64,000 nt of DNA from Omphiscola glabra (GCA_964017045.1 OZ024796.1:20979510-21043509), one strand, 5' to 3'; numbered from the stretch's first letter, positions 26,341 through 39,300 are shown. Program-made: numbers and translations. Notes: generated from the sequence alone by a model not told the origin.

Positions 26341-28305
26341 ATGTATCTATCCATCCCTCCAGCCATCAAACCTTCCAGTCATTCAGCATGTAGCCTTCTG
26401 CTCCCCAGACATCCATTTAATTATCTATAAATCCAACCATCTCTCTTTATACGTGTATGTGTTCATGCATCTGTACATCTACCTGACTAACCGTCTCTGT
26501 CCATCTGTCTCTCTGTCTGCGTGTCTGTTTTCGGTCCGTCAATCCATTCCTCTATATATCAGTCTTTCTATTGGGTCTATATTTTTGTCTGATATCCTTT
26601 ACATGAATGTTTCTTATCGCTCGAAATTTCTTGGATACCAATTGTCTTTATTTGCCTTATTTCTTATCCATCTTTTCTGGGTTCAACTTCATAGTTTATG
26701 CCAATCCCAATTTTATTTAGATACCTCTAAGATTTTTTTTTGAAAACTACAATGTCTTTCGATGATGTTTCCTTCGCTATCACTTAGTCGCAAATGTTTG
26801 ATGCCTGAATTCAGTTGCCCGTGCGACAACTTGCCCAACGGGAAGTGTTACCCTGATGAAGTAGGCACCTTCAAACAATAAATGAATGCTAGAAAAATTT
26901 AGTGAAACTTTTTTTAGGGCTACCAATGGCCAACGATATTTTCAGACCCTAACTGCCACTAGCCGGGTGCATTTCTGAAATTGTTTAGACTTATTTTAAA
27001 CTGATGTGAGCTGTTTGATGTCGATTTGCTAAAAGCTGTTTCCGGATTGACGCCATGTCTTTGCACAGACACACACAATACCTGCGTACCCATGCACAGA
27101 CACAACTCTTACACAAAATAGAAACACATAATAAGGCACATAGACACATAACACGTATACCCGTCCATTCACACGATTAAAAACAAATACATTTATAAGA
27201 AATATCCAGACAAAGCCAGGAACTGTCTACGTTATCACTGGCCATTGTATAAATATATTTTTGGCTACGCCACAACGTTGCAATCAGAAGGGCATAAGGT
27301 TTACTTTGGAAATTGGACATCTAAAATAGTATAATAAATCGACAATCCAACTTGACAGTGATGATGAAAACAAAATTCCCCCACCCCTTTTTCCCCCTTC
27401 CCCTGAATCCCGTGACCCCAGCGTGCTAGGAAAATTGTGTCCCTTGTAGTGACGGAAGTTATGCAAACAGGCACAGACAGACGCACGCGGAAGAAGAAAA
27501 AAACGAACCCTAGCGCTGCCTCGTTTGGATGTATTAGCCTCGTGTTCAGAAAAGGAAGTTCATTTACATGGAAAGCAACTTTCCACACACACACCCACAA
27601 AAACTTTCCGCCTCCAAATTTTTTAAGTGAAGAAATCGGGTTAGAGATTCTCTTTATTACCCGGGAAAATTCGCACTGCACAACATAAGCAAAGAATACA
27701 GGACAAGAGCAGCTTAGGGGGGGGGGGGGGGGGCAGGCCTGGTGGGAGTTGTAGAATGAGGAATTAAATAAAAGTTCTATAAAGATTTATAAGCTGAAAG
27801 TTAAATAATATTTTTATTTATTTCCAGCGCTTCCGGTATTTGACGTGACCTCGTTATGCACGATGGTGATTAACGCGTCTTGTAAAAAAAAAAAAAATTG
27901 AGAAGAAATATCGGGGAAATGATTTTTTTCTTCTTTTTAAGCAGAGAATGTTAATATGAACTGTGAAGTTCATGTGCCCATCTGATCCATTCGCTATTAA
28001 ACTCTTATGTCTTAGATTTAACATAAACAAAAAACATTCTGCCATTTTAGGGATGTCTCAAGGACCATTGTACACCTCATCCATTTGTTCCTACTTAAAT
28101 CAAACATAAGGTACTTCTTAAAAGTGGTAAATTGATCAACTATATTTTTTTTAAATTAAGACTTTTTTCAAAATACTTATGAAAGCCGTTGGGGAAAGAT
28201 GCGTGCGGGGTAAGGTGTGTGTGGGGGTAAGATTGGGGGGGGTGGTATTTTCATGAGTGTATTTGTATTCTTCTTTAAAAATAAGGGGGTGGGGAATGTT
28301 TTACC
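26341..28305. other. Long unique spacer, no gene seen
   Basis: Nearly 2 kb without an array. It holds CATC-type decayed repeats to about 26540, a short ACAC-rich stretch near 27060-27130 and a poly-G run at about 27717-27733. Open frames of up to 126 codons on both strands show no domain. Confidence 0.4.
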
Positions 28306-28490
28306 CAGAAGCGTAGCTGAGGAGGTAGGGAGTCAGATTCCCTGGGCGCCAGACTAGTTAGGGGCGTCAAAATGTGCTTTGATATTATTTAATGGATGAA
28401 AACAATGGGTTTGAAAGTTGAAAAAAATAAAAGGAGGCTCTTTAAAATGACTCTTGTCCCCTGGCGCCAAACACTGTAGACACGCCTCTG
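28306..28490. mobile_element. MITE, family A member (reverse copy)
   Basis: A 185-bp segment with ends CAGAAGCGTAGCTGA and GACACGCCTCTG. Its interior is the reverse complement of the copy at 22474 (CAAAATGTGCTTTGAT, AATGGATGAAAACAATGGG). The flanks GTTTTACC and GTTTTAAA match at six of eight bases, consistent with a decayed 8-bp duplication. Confidence 0.75.
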
Positions 28491-29814
28491 GTTTTAAAAC
28501 AGTTTAAAAACAATCGTTTTTGATGGAGTGCGGGCGGGGGTACAAAGTTTAATTTTTGTGGGATTGAACTGTGAGTTAGTAAATCTACATAAAGTTTCTA
28601 TGTTGCAGACGTTTGGATTGCAAAACATGTTGTTTTAAATTGTGTACCATGGCCATATATCCACGCGAGGGCATTAGCTTGGAGATGAAACGCCAAATTT
28701 CTTTTTCCTCATGACTTTAGTGTAAGGAGTGCAGAAAGCTTTTTATCAAAAAGCCCCCCTCCTCCCCCCCCCCCCAATTCCAGGGCCCCCTGCTGACATT
28801 TTTTTTCCATGGCATATGTTGACATCGCCCTAGTCGGTTGCCCACACTTCCGTTTAGACCGCCATTGTTACTTTGCTGACCTGTATTTCTATTTTAAGAT
28901 ATTTTCTTTCTCAGATTCAATGAGAGCGATGTGGGATTTATTTTCCAAATCCTGAATTTAAACAATAAATAAATGATAAATACCATATCCTCACGAATGT
29001 TTGATTTAAATACACTCACACACACACACACAACGTTTATATTTGATTGTAATCCTAACCGGCATCGACCATTCTAGAAATAAGTTAACGTTTCTCTGGT
29101 CATTTTTCAGTTTGCAAATAACTGCACATTTTCTAGTCAGGGGTCAAGGACTCGCGTCTATCTTTAAAAGTTCAGGACACTTAAAGCGTCAATGGGCGAT
29201 TGGGTCTGCGCTTCAAATGAAATAGACAATTCTATTGAGAAGTTCTGTATCTCAACGTGATTTCCGGGAATCTAAATTGATTTAACTCTAACTACGTGAT
29301 AATCTTCATTAAAATCCTTTCGGTTATCGAAAAGTGAATTGAAATCTTGAAATCATTTCATGACAGGAGGCTTTTTTCTCATGTAAGACTGACAAACATT
29401 TGGAAATTAATTGTTTTTAAAAGACTTTCTTTTTAAACGCATTTGGAAAATTAATTTTTTTTTAATTTTTATTTCTTACATGTCATTTGGCAGAGACAGT
29501 ATGTGCAGGGGGGGTAGTTAGGCACTCTATGAAGCCAAAGGATTCCAATTAATATAGAAGAACCTGAAATTGTATTTATTACTAGCGAGTACCCGTCATG
29601 CGCTGCAATGCCACTCAAAGAAATAACGTGTTTTTCTTTTATTTTTAAACAAATTGTTGAAGTACTTTTTATATACACATTATTTTTTTTTAATTTTTTG
29701 TTTACCGTCTGGTGCGTACTCGAATAAATTATGAGGTTTCTCGAAGCCTGAGCAGTCCACACAGAGCTGTCCATGAGAGAAGCGTGGATTTTCAAAATTT
29801 AGTCCAAACACTTG
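28491..29814. other. Unique spacer, no gene seen
   Basis: AT-rich; a short (AC)n lies at about 29013-29032. One 108-codon minus frame (29469-29795) has no recognised domain. A CTATGAAGCCAAAGGATTCC segment at about 29527 recurs in altered form at about 30570, so the following block may be an old element. Confidence 0.4.
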
Positions 29815-30420
29815 TAGCGATACTTCCACCCCGTGCAGTAACTCTGTATGAAATTATATTTATATAGCTCACACCCAAAAACAATAAGGATCCCTGCCCG
29901 AACGCAATATTTTAAAATGATGGTAGTATTTCACAAACCTACTTATTATGTCACACACAAACTGAAATGTCGCTTGTATTTGATTCAATTCCATCCACCC
30001 ACGCAATAGCTCTGATTAAAATTATATTTACATAGCTCATATAAGAAAAAAAACGAATCTAGGGCTCCTGTCCCAAACGGAATATGGTAAAATGGTTTTA
30101 CTTATTCAGAAACCCTTTGCGGGCGTGCACGCAACTCGCCAAAGTTTTAAGGCAATCAGATGAAAGGTATAGGAACGCATACGGAAATTATATTTAAATA
30201 GCTCAAAAATAATAATTAAGGGCCCCGGGTCCAAAAATGAATATTGCAAATGGTTGTACGAATTCAGAAAACTACAAAATTATGTCAAACACAAACGGAA
30301 ATAGCGATGTTTGTATTTGATTAAATTCCATCCACTCATGCATTAGCTCTGTTTAAAATTATATTTTGATAGCTCATATAATTTAAAAAACAATTTGAGG
30401 GTCCCCGGGGGTTAAAAATT
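29815..30420. repeat. Diverged 170-bp direct repeats
   Basis: Three to four old copies of a unit carrying ATTCCATCC, then AGCTCTG, AAATTATATTT and ATAGCTCA, then a poor AATAT..AAATGGT segment and ACACAAAC. Copies begin near 29820, 29985, 30150 and 30325. Identity is low, so boundaries are approximate. This may be the remains of an ancient mobile element. Confidence 0.6.
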
Positions 30421-30798
30421 TGCAAAAACATTCTGCTAAGACGTCTTTTGCATAAAGAATTTTAAGAAATCTTAAAACAACATTTTATTTTCTACTTTTT
30501 ACTGCGCGTTAAAATATATTTGCAAAGAAAGTTTATGCAGAAGTGTAGTGTGAAACTCTCCCTCACTCTAAAGCCAAAGGATTCCAAATAAACGTAGACG
30601 AAACTAAGATTTGTTTTAAATATATTTTTTTTCTAAGTTTTTAAGAATATTTTTTGCGCAAACTTTATTATTGCGCAATGAATTTTAAGAAAACTATTTT
30701 TTTTTGTTATAACTTTTTAATGTGCTCGAAGTCATCATTGAAAGGACGTCTTTTTTAAAAGTTTTTTATATTTTTAAAAAAAATTCTACTTTCTAATA

Positions 30799-30997
30799 CA
30801 GTGGTTCTCAACCTTCCTAATGCTGCGACCCTTTAATACAGTTCATCATGTTGTGGCGACCCCCCAACCACAAAATTATTTTCGTTGCTTCTTCATAACT
30901 GGAGAGTATATTGTATTTTCTGATAGTCGCAGGCGACCCCTTTGAAAGGTTCATTCGACCCCCCAAAGGGCTCGCGACCCACAGGTTGAGAATTCTA
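30799..30997. mobile_element. SPIN-like hAT element, diverged copy
   Basis: A 199-bp segment starting CAGTGGTTCTCAACCTTCC and ending CCACAGGTTGAGAATTCTA, where the last bases of the right inverted end have decayed. The interior has the characteristic GCGACCC, GTTGTGGCGACC and AATTATTTTCGTTGC segments, matching the intact copy at 42086. The 8-bp flanks TTCTAATA (30791-30798) and TTCTAGTA (30998-31005) agree at seven of eight bases. It is non-autonomous, with no transposase. Confidence 0.88.
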
Positions 30998-31005
30998 TTC
31001 TAGTA

Positions 31006-31500
31006 TGAAATTTAAATCTGCAAATTATCAACGAAGGGAGAATTTTTGAAAATCCCGTCTATACTGACTTCGCTCTTTGTCTAGGGATACAACTAATTAA
31101 TCACTTTATTTTTTTTAATTTCCCCATCATCCACCACCTCATCTCCCACCCCCCCCCCCCTTTTGATCCAGAATACTGGAGCTGTAACTCTGTGTCATCA
31201 AAACAAGTGACCTTTTAGGTCAGCATGAGGAAGACTCAATCGACCGAACGAAAGTGTCACATGTGCCAACAAACACAAACTACGCTCCTCAAGATGGAAA
31301 CGCCGGTAGGGACGAAGACTTTTAAAAAAATGTAGACTATAACGACTGCTTGCCGTCCGTTGATCAGACGCGACTTTCCGAAATGGTCTGACCCAATCCC
31401 TTCCCAACCCAACCACAAGATCCCACAGCTAGGACCAATGGTTACTGTAATCGAAGGGTAGGGGTGGTTGCTGTATTTTTAATCACCCATTCTTATTTCC
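31006..31500. other. Unique spacer, no gene seen
   Basis: Contains poly-C at about 31147-31160; no supported gene. Confidence 0.4.
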
Positions 31501-31504
31501 CCAC

Positions 31505-31815
31505 CACTCACCACACATAACCCTCTCTCTCCCACTCTCTCTCATCTCTCTCTCTCCCTCTATCTGTCTTTCCCCCCTCTCTCCCTCTCTCTGTCTTTCC
31601 CCTCTCTCTCTCTGTCTTTCCCCTCTCTCTCTCTCTGTCTTTCCACCTCTCTCTCCATCTCTCCCTCTGTCATTCCCTCTTCTCTCCCTCTCTCGCTTTG
31701 TCTTTCCCCCTTCTCTCCCTCTGTCTGTCTTTTTCCTCTCTCGCCCCTCTCTGTCATTCCCCCTATCTCTCTCTCCCCTCTCTCTCGCCCATTCTCTCCC
31801 ATCTCTCTCCCTCTA
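31505..31815. repeat. CT-rich microsatellite
   Basis: Polypyrimidine tract with a loose TCTGTCTTTCCCCTCTCTC periodicity. Confidence 0.93.
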
Positions 31816-32137
31816 GATCCAGCGTACATGTGCTGTATCTCTGTGTCATATACGGCCTTATAGGTCAGCGCGAGGCACGTGTCACAACAACAGATTGTGC
31901 CACAAAGTTACAACCTTACAAACCATTTTGATATGCGAGTAGAAAGAACCTCTTTAAAATGAAATACTTCTTCAGCTTTTAAAGTTATCTCGGGTTTTCT
32001 CTCTTGCTCGTCGCCCCAAAATGCGTTTTCTCCCCTGTCGAGATTATACAATCCTTTGACATTTTTCCGTTGCCGCCACTTTTCTTTCTTCCGTTGATGA
32101 ATCTGACATGAGCAGAGTCTCAGCGCTTTCAATCTCC

Positions 32138-32290
32138 CCCCCCCCCACACACACACACGCACCACAACACTCCCCCAGTCCCAATCCCCCACAACCCTTT
32201 ACCCAGACATTGCTTTCAATCCCCCCCCACACAACACTCCCCCAGTCCCAATCCCCCACAATCCTTTACCCAGACATTGCTTTCAATCGG
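32138..32290. repeat. Two copies of a roughly 65-bp C-rich unit
   Basis: Two nearly identical units holding ACAACACTCCCCCAGTCCCA, ATCCCCCACAA and CAGACATTGCTTTCAATC. Confidence 0.85.
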
Positions 32291-32379
32291 ACAAATCCAT
32301 CGTATATGCACTTTTCCTTTTTTTAAAAGCCTGATTTGAATAAATATCCCATTGCTCATCCACTCTACTACCGTGTCCA

Positions 32380-33420
32380 CCCAATCCACCTCAACCATCA
32401 AACTGACCGTGTCCACCATTTCACTCCAACTATCAAACTGACCTTGCCCATCCCCTCTAATCAAACCTTCAATTTTCACATGCCTATTCTCTCTAATCCA
32501 AAGCTCAAACTGGTCATTTCCACCCTGTCTACTCCAACCCTAAGATGGAATATGTCACATCCCTTCTACTCCCTCCCTCAAACTGACCATGCCTATTCTC
32601 TCTACTCCCACCATCAAACTGACCATGTCTATTCTCTCTACTCCCACCATCAAACTGACGATGTCTATTCTCTCTACTCCCACCTTCATACTGACCATGT
32701 CTATTCTCTCTACTCCCACCATCAAACTGACCATGTCTATTCTCTCTACTCCCACCTTCAAACTGACAATGTCTATTCTCTCTACTCCCACCATCAAACT
32801 GACCATGTCTATTCTCTCTACTCCCACCTTCAAACTGACCATGTCTATTCTCTCTACTCCCGCCATCAAACTGACCATGTCTATTCTCTCTACTCCCACC
32901 TTCAAACTGACCATGTCTATTCTCTCAACTCCCACCTTAAAAATGCCCATGTCTATTCTCTCTACTCCCACCCTCAAACTGACCATGTATATTCTCTCTA
33001 CTCCCACCCTCAAACTGACCATGTCTATTCTCTCTACTCCCACCATCAAACTGACCATGTCTATTCTCTCTACTCCCACTTTCAAACTGACCATGTCTAT
33101 TCTCTCTACTCCCACCTTCAAGCTGACCATGTCTATTCTCTCTACTCCCACCTTCAAACTGACCATGTATATTCTCTCTACTCCCACCCTCAAACTGACC
33201 ATGTCTATTCTCTCTACTCCCACCATCAAACTGACCATGTCTATTCTCTCTACTCCCACTTTCAAACTGACCATGTCTATTCTCTCTACTCCCACCTTCA
33301 AGCTGACCATGTCTATTCTCTCTACTCCCACCTTCAAACTGACCATGTCTATTCTCTCTACTCCCACCCTCAAACTGACCATGTCTATTCTCTCTACTCC
33401 CACCCTCAAACTGACCATGA
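32380..33420. repeat. 36-bp minisatellite
   Basis: About 24 good copies from 32575 of a unit with CTGACCATGTCTATTCTCTC then TACTCCCACCWTCAAA, preceded by more divergent copies from about 32380. The period is divisible by three, so several frames stay open on both strands (up to 471 codons on plus, 308 on minus). All are 12-residue repeat translations with no domain. I judge them non-coding. Confidence 0.96.
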
Positions 33421-33795
33421 CTATAAATTTTTGCCCCCAAAAATCTATTCGGCACTGATAGACCCGATAAGACCCACCCACTCACCCACCCACTCACCCA
33501 GCCACTCACCCCATTTTCAGAAGCCAACACACACACACACCACCACCACCATTCCTTTCCAATCCCACCATTCACATACACACCCCTTGACCTCCCCCAT
33601 ACATAACATCTTCCCGCTCCCAAGCTGCTCTTCTTTAATCTTATTTTTGTGTGTATTTTCCAGATTTCCCAGAACATTCAGGCCCGGCCACTTGTCCCCC
33701 TACCCATCAATTTTTTTTAATTTTTTTTTTTTTAATTTTTGTTGTTGTTGAAGAAAATACAGTTGATTCTGTAGGTCCGCTCCAGCTCAACTCAG
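33421..33795. other. Unique spacer, no gene seen
   Basis: CACC-rich stretch at 33470-33560, then T-rich sequence. No supported gene. Confidence 0.4.
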
Positions 33796-34275
33796 GAGAC
33801 ATTTTGTTAGCGCCAGCTCATCCCAGACACATTTTGTTAGCGCCAGCTCATCCCAGACACATTTTGTTAGCGCCAGCTCATCCCAGACACATTTTGTTAG
33901 CGCCAGCTCATCCCAGACACATTTTGTTAGCGCCAGTTCCATCCCAGACACATTTTGTTAACGCCAGCTCCATCCCAGACACATTTTGTTAGCGCCAGCT
34001 CCATCTCAGACACATTTTGTTAGCGCCAGCTCCATCCCTGACACATTTTGTTAGCGCCAGTTCCATCCCAGACACATTTTGTTAGCGCCAGCTCATCCCA
34101 GACACATTTTGTTAGCGCCAGCTCCATCCCAGACACATTTTGTTAGCGCCAGTTCCATCCCAGACACATTTTGTTAGCGCCAGCTCCATCCCAGACACAT
34201 TTTGTTAGCGCCAGTCCATCCCAGACATATTTTGTTGGCTCCAGCTCCGCTCCAGACACATTTTGTTAGCTCCGC
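33796..34275. repeat. 30/31-bp minisatellite
   Basis: About 15 copies of a unit with ACATTTTGTTAGCGCCAGCT and CATCCCAGAC; CTCATCC and CTCCATCC length variants explain the 30/31 alternation. Confidence 0.95.
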
Positions 34276-35075
34276 TCCAGGTCCAAACCGGGCTCTGGAA
34301 AAATGTTTGAAACCTATTTTTATATCGAATATTAGGTTTGCCCTGATCAATCTGCAGATAATCGGTGTTAAGCCTGATCGGCCCCCTACTGCCAATTTAT
34401 TATCAATCTTTATTTGAAGACCGAATTAGTGAAATTCATTTCTTTTTCATAAGTTTAAGTTATTAAAAACATTTATGTGCAGTTAAATTGCTCCAATGGC
34501 TTAAAACAGAATGCATTAAATTGATCAAGATTATTATTCATATCTGGGAGAGCGGGTGGGGTGATGGTTGACAAGGGTTGCGTGGGGGGGGGAGGTTACT
34601 AAGTGTTTAAAGAAATATGTTTAACATTGTCAATTACCCATCTGTTTAACTAGGCAAATGACTGCAAGTAAAGCATGTACCAGCAATTTGGCTGGTAGAG
34701 GAGGGGGGCAACATTGCTGGTAGAAGTGGGGGGGGGGGGGGACTTTACTGGGAGAAGAGTGGGGAAACAGTTGATAGAAGTTCGGGACATCAATTTTATT
34801 AAATTAAATTTAAAAACTAAAAAGTTTGAACCATAATTATCTGATCTTTAAAAAATTAAATAATTTAACAATTTTTGGAACTGAACGAAGCAAGACATTC
34901 ACCACTTCTATGGGTAAATGACCTGCTTCAGAGCCCCAAGCCCCAGCCACAAGGAAAAACGCTGCCTCAGAGCCCCAAGATTGAGCTTCGTTCCCAAGCT
35001 TGGAGTAAGAGTTTCAGGCGTTCTTTTTCCTTGTTCTATTTCTCATGTCATTGAACTTGTTACATTGTAATATAT
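34276..35075. other. Unique spacer, no gene seen
   Basis: AT-rich with poly-G tracts near 34585-34592 and 34729-34741; no gene recognised. Confidence 0.4.
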
Positions 35076-35079
35076 ACAG

Positions 35080-35440
35080 CTGAACTTCCAAATAGTTTCA
35101 GCTGTTTAATTTAAATGACTTTTGACCAAGTAGTTTCAGCTGTTTTGTTTAAATGACTTTTGACCAAATAGTTTCAGCTGTTTTGTTTAAATGACTTTTG
35201 ACCAAATAGTTTCAGCTGTTTTGTTTAGATGACTTTTGACCAAGTAGTTTCAGCTGTTTTGTTTAGATGACTTTTGACCAAATAGTTTCAGCTGTTTTGT
35301 TTAGATGACTTTTGACCAAATAGTTTCAGCTGTTTTCTTTGAATGAATTTTGACCAAGTAGTTTCCGCTGTTTTATTTAAATGACTTTTGACCAAGTAAT
35401 TTCAGCTGTTTTGTTTAAATGGCTTTTGACCAAGTAGTTT
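35080..35440. repeat. 38-bp minisatellite hit by the retrotransposon
   Basis: About nine to ten copies of a unit with GTTTCAGCTGTTTTGTTTAA and ATGACTTTTGACCAARTA. The LTR retrotransposon entered at the CAGCT of the last copy. The remainder of that copy (GTTTTATATAAATGG) resumes at 42038, after the element. Confidence 0.94.
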
Positions 35441-35445
35441 CAGCT
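35441..35445. repeat. Target-site duplication, left copy
   Basis: CAGCT directly outside the left LTR, matching CAGCT at 42033-42037 outside the right LTR. Five bases is the usual length for Ty3/gypsy integration. Confidence 0.9.
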
Positions 35446-36047
35446 TATTACGGACCGTTATAGATGGAGAATTTAATCTCTGTTGTTTTGTCTAGGGCTC
35501 GTTCTAAAAAACAGTCCATAATAAAGGACGATACCAAAGGTTAAAAATAATAACAAATAAAACGACAATTAAGGCCAGAGCTAATTACAATTAATAACTT
35601 TTTAATTTGTGAACTTCAATTAAATAATAACAGCAAGTGAAATATGATTGAAATTATAAACTTACAGATTTTCTGGTACCGGTACTGTATATCAAAATAC
35701 AATGAGCACAAAATTGTACGAGGAAATGAAAATCTCTACACACAACAAAGTATAATGACACATAGCATGCCTCGTAATCAAGGAAAGGAAAATCTCCCCC
35801 TTTCTATCGGTAAGCCCTTTTTATAGGCAGTTTCAGATGATCATTCTGTAAATGGAACACACAGTCTTACTGTTTCCCACATTTTCTAGATTGTTCTATC
35901 ATGTTCCACAGAAACGGATGATGGTAAACAAAAGTATCATCAAAGGGATATTTTTTCTAGCCGCCCCAACACGGGACCGACTTGAAAGATGTCATGCACG
36001 TGGAAGGCGGGCAAAGTGTGTCTCAAAATACGTCATCCCTTATAACA
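35446..36047 (-). repeat. 3' LTR (left copy)
   Basis: 602 bp. In sense orientation it begins TGTTATAAGGG and ends CCGTAATA. It differs from the other LTR at two substitutions and one A-run length change, all within about 70 bp of the sense 3' end (35446-35515). The short open frames inside are identical in both LTRs and carry no domain. Confidence 0.95.
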
Positions 36048-36060
36048 CCTCCCCTCTTTA
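36048..36060 (-). promoter_or_regulatory. Polypurine tract
   Basis: On the minus strand the bases just before the 3' LTR read AAAGAGGGGAGG, followed directly by TGTTAT. This is the expected plus-strand primer site of an LTR retrotransposon, and it fixes the LTR start. Confidence 0.88.
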
Positions 36061-36206
36061 AAGAAAAAATTTCATTTTTCCAAAAAAAAATGGAATTCTT
36101 TTCCATTAAACAAGTACAAGAAAATACATTTCTTCCTTTCAAAAATATTAAACAAGCTTCTTAATAGCTTATAATCAACTATATAATTTTTTTTGTGCAG
36201 AGAAAA
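36061..36206 (-). other. Short 3' untranslated segment
   Basis: AT-rich stretch between the end of the RNase H remnant and the polypurine tract, with no open frame and no envelope gene. Confidence 0.7.
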
Positions 36207-36310
36207 TTAATTTCTGGACAAAGTATCAGCAATCACATTATCTTTGCCTTTGATATGTTTTATGTCCAAATTATATTCTTGTAAGAATAGACTCCATCTT
36301 AACAATCTTT
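36207..36310 (-). pseudogene. RNase H C-terminal remnant, out of frame
   Basis: After the main pol frame stops, a different frame continues with RLLRWSLFLQEYNL and then HIKGKDNVIADTLSRN before a stop at 36207-36209. This is the normal C-terminal part of a Ty3/gypsy RNase H, including the aspartate of the DNVIAD motif. The junction lacks several residues that family members usually have between the HNPLTFL and RLLRW motifs. A small deletion not divisible by three is the likely cause. Confidence 0.85.
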
Positions 36311-39300
36311 CAAAAATGTTAAAGGATTGTGATCAGTAAAAACAAGTACTGAATGTAAGGAACAACTGACATAAAAATCAAAGTGTTGTAGAGCAAGAAT
36401 TAATCCTAAACATTCTTTTTCTACAGTGGAATAATTTTTCTGATGGGAGTTAAATTTCTTTGAAAAATAACAAACAGGATGATCCACACTGTGGTCATCT
36501 TCTTGAAAAAGAACTGCACCAATGCCAACATCACTGGCATCTACAGCTAATTTAAACTGTTTGTTAAAGTCTGGTGCAATGAGAACAGGAGCATTAGCTA
36601 GTATTCTTTTAATGTTTTCGAATGCTTCCTGACAGGCATCTGACCAATGAAATTTTGCATTTTTCTTTAACATATTACTTAGGGGAGAAGCAATAACTGA
36701 GAAATTTTTGCAAAATTTTCTATAGTAACCTGCCATTCCCAAAAATCTCATTAACTGTTTTCTAGTAGTGGGTGGTGGAAGTGCTGCAATAGCATTTATC
36801 TTAGCTTGAACAGGTTTTACATGACCTTGACCCACTATGTGACCTAAATATTCCACAGTTGCATGACAAAATTCACACTTATTTAAATTTACAGTTACAT
36901 TTGCCTGCAAGAATTTTGTAACTAGAGATCTTAATTGATTTACATGTTTGGAAAAATCTTGACTGTAAATAATTACATCATCAATATAGGCGCTGCAATT
37001 TTCCTGGTCAGCAATAATGTTGTTAACTAGACGTTGGAATGTAGCTGGGGCATTTTTCATTCCAAACGGCATTACTTTATATTGGTATAAACCATCTGGA
37101 GTACAAAAAGCAGAGACTTCTTTTGCTCTGTCAGTTAGAGGAACCTGCCAATAACCTGATAGTAGGTCTATCTTGGTTACATATTTTGCATCGCCTATTC
37201 GATCTATAAGATCGTCTATCCTTGGAATCGGAAAGGAATCAGACTTTGTAACTGAATTCACTTTCCTGAAATCAGTGCAAAACCTGTAACTTTTGTCAGG
37301 CTTTGGGACTAAAATACATGGAGAACTCCAGTTACTAGAGCTTGATTCAATTATATCATTTTCAAGCATGTATTTTATTTCAGATCGGATTACTTCAAGT
37401 TTTTCCGGATTGACCCTATAGGGGTGTTGCTTGACCGGAACTGCATTGCCAATGTCAACATCATGTACAGCAATGTTGGTTTTATTAGGGACATCAGGAA
37501 AAAGTGAAACAAAATCTGCAATAACAGACTTGATAACATTTTTTTCCGACGATGACAAATGTCCAAGTTTCTGATCAATATTGGCCAGTATTTCTGAATT
37601 TTTAAGTTTGTAATGACCAACTTTATCTGGGACACTGTCAAATATTTCAGTAACATTTAATTTAGGTACTGAAGTTACAGTTGAGATTATGTTAACATTA
37701 GTTTCTGAGGATGGACAATTGTCATCACATTTTCTTTCTACATATTCTTTTAACATGTTAATGTGACATAACTTTTTCTTTTTTTTACGATCTGGTGTTA
37801 ACACAATGTAATTTAAGTCATTAAGTTTGGACTCAACTACATAAGGACCAAAATATCTAGCTTGTAGTGCCTGTCCTGGTATTGGCAAAAGTACAAGCAC
37901 TTTGTCCCCTGAAGCAAACTGTCTGAATTTGGACTTTTTGTCATACCAAACTTTCATTTTGGATTGAGAATCCTTCAAATGTGACTTAGCCAAATTAACG
38001 GCGTTAAAAAGTTTAGTTTTAAACTTTAGGACATAGTCCAAAAGTCCTTCAGTGGGTGTCGATGACATCCACGTGTCTTTTAAAAGTTTAAGGGGGCCTC
38101 GAACCGTATGGCCAAACACCAGTTCGAAGGGGCTGAATCCAAGTGATTCTTGAACTGCTTCTCTTGCGGCGAACAGTAGCATGTTGATCCCTTCATCCCA
38201 GTCTTTCTCTTGTTCTAGGCAGTACGTTCTCATCATGTTCTTTAATGTCTGATGGAATCGCTCAAGTGCTCCCTGCGACTCAGGATGATACGCACTCGAC
38301 AAGCAGTGTTCTATACCCAATTGGTTCATCACTTGTTTGAATAGTCCAGCCTTGAAGTTGGTTCCTTGGTCAGACTGTACAGACTTCGGAAGACCAAACA
38401 ATGTAAAAAACTTCGTCAGGGCTTTGACGATGTTCGGAGTCTTGATATTGCGAAGAGGAATAGCTTCTGGGAACCTTGTTGATGCACACATGATTGTCAG
38501 CAAATATTGGTGACCTGATTTTGTCTTTGGCAGAGGCCCAACGCAGTCTATTATGACGCGACTGAAAGGTTCTTCAAACGCTGGAATGGGTTGAAGAGGA
38601 GCTGCTGGTATCTTCTGATTTGGTTTCCCTACCACTTGACAAGTATGACATGATCTGCAGTAGTCCACCACATCTTTCTTGATTTTGGGCCAAAAGAAGT
38701 GTGACGTGATTTTATGATATGTTTTGTTCACTCCCAAATGGCCTGAAAGTGGTGAATCATGGGCTAAGTTGAGGACTTCGTTCCTGAAAAGTTCAGGAAC
38801 TACAATCTGGTGAAAAATCCTCCAATCTTCGTCAGCTTTGGCGTCTGGAGGTCGCCATTTCCTCATAAGTATGTCATCTTGTAAAAAGTAACAAACAGGG
38901 AATTGCTCAGCTTCTTCTTTGGTCATAGCGTTCTCTCGAAGTTTAATGATTTCTGGATCATTCTTCTGCTCTTCAATGAGTTGTGTTCGAGTTGGTCTTT
39001 TGTGATCCTTTGATTCTTCATTTAGTTGGGCAAAAAAGGTCGTTCCCAGATCAATTTCAGATTGAATTTTATTACTTTTTGGTGAACTCTCTTCTTTGGA
39101 GATCTTCAAACTCATTGCCCTGGTAACAGCGCATGCTGTATATATTTCTGGATCTTCTTCTGGAGATTCAATGAGACAGGGTTCTTGAGTTACGATGGGT
39201 TCGGCTATCACCTTCCCACCAGCTAAGTCGTTGCCTAGCAACAACGAGATGCCGTCCAATGGTAATGTTGGTCGGACACCTACAACCACAGGTCCGGACA

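Noticed and set aside
32336..33751. 471-codon plus-strand open frame
   Set aside because: Most of it is a 12-residue repeat from a 36-bp minisatellite; comparable frames exist on the other strand and in another plus frame, so openness reflects the period, not coding.
35644..36061. 60-69 codon frames repeated identically at 41629-42046
   Set aside because: They lie inside the two LTRs and repeat because the LTRs are identical; no protein domain.
36061..36206. Envelope gene downstream of pol
   Set aside because: Only about 150 AT-rich bases lie between RNase H and the polypurine tract.
37390..37656. 88-codon minus frame inside pol
   Set aside because: Overlaps the RT-upstream part of the main pol frame in another frame; shadow.
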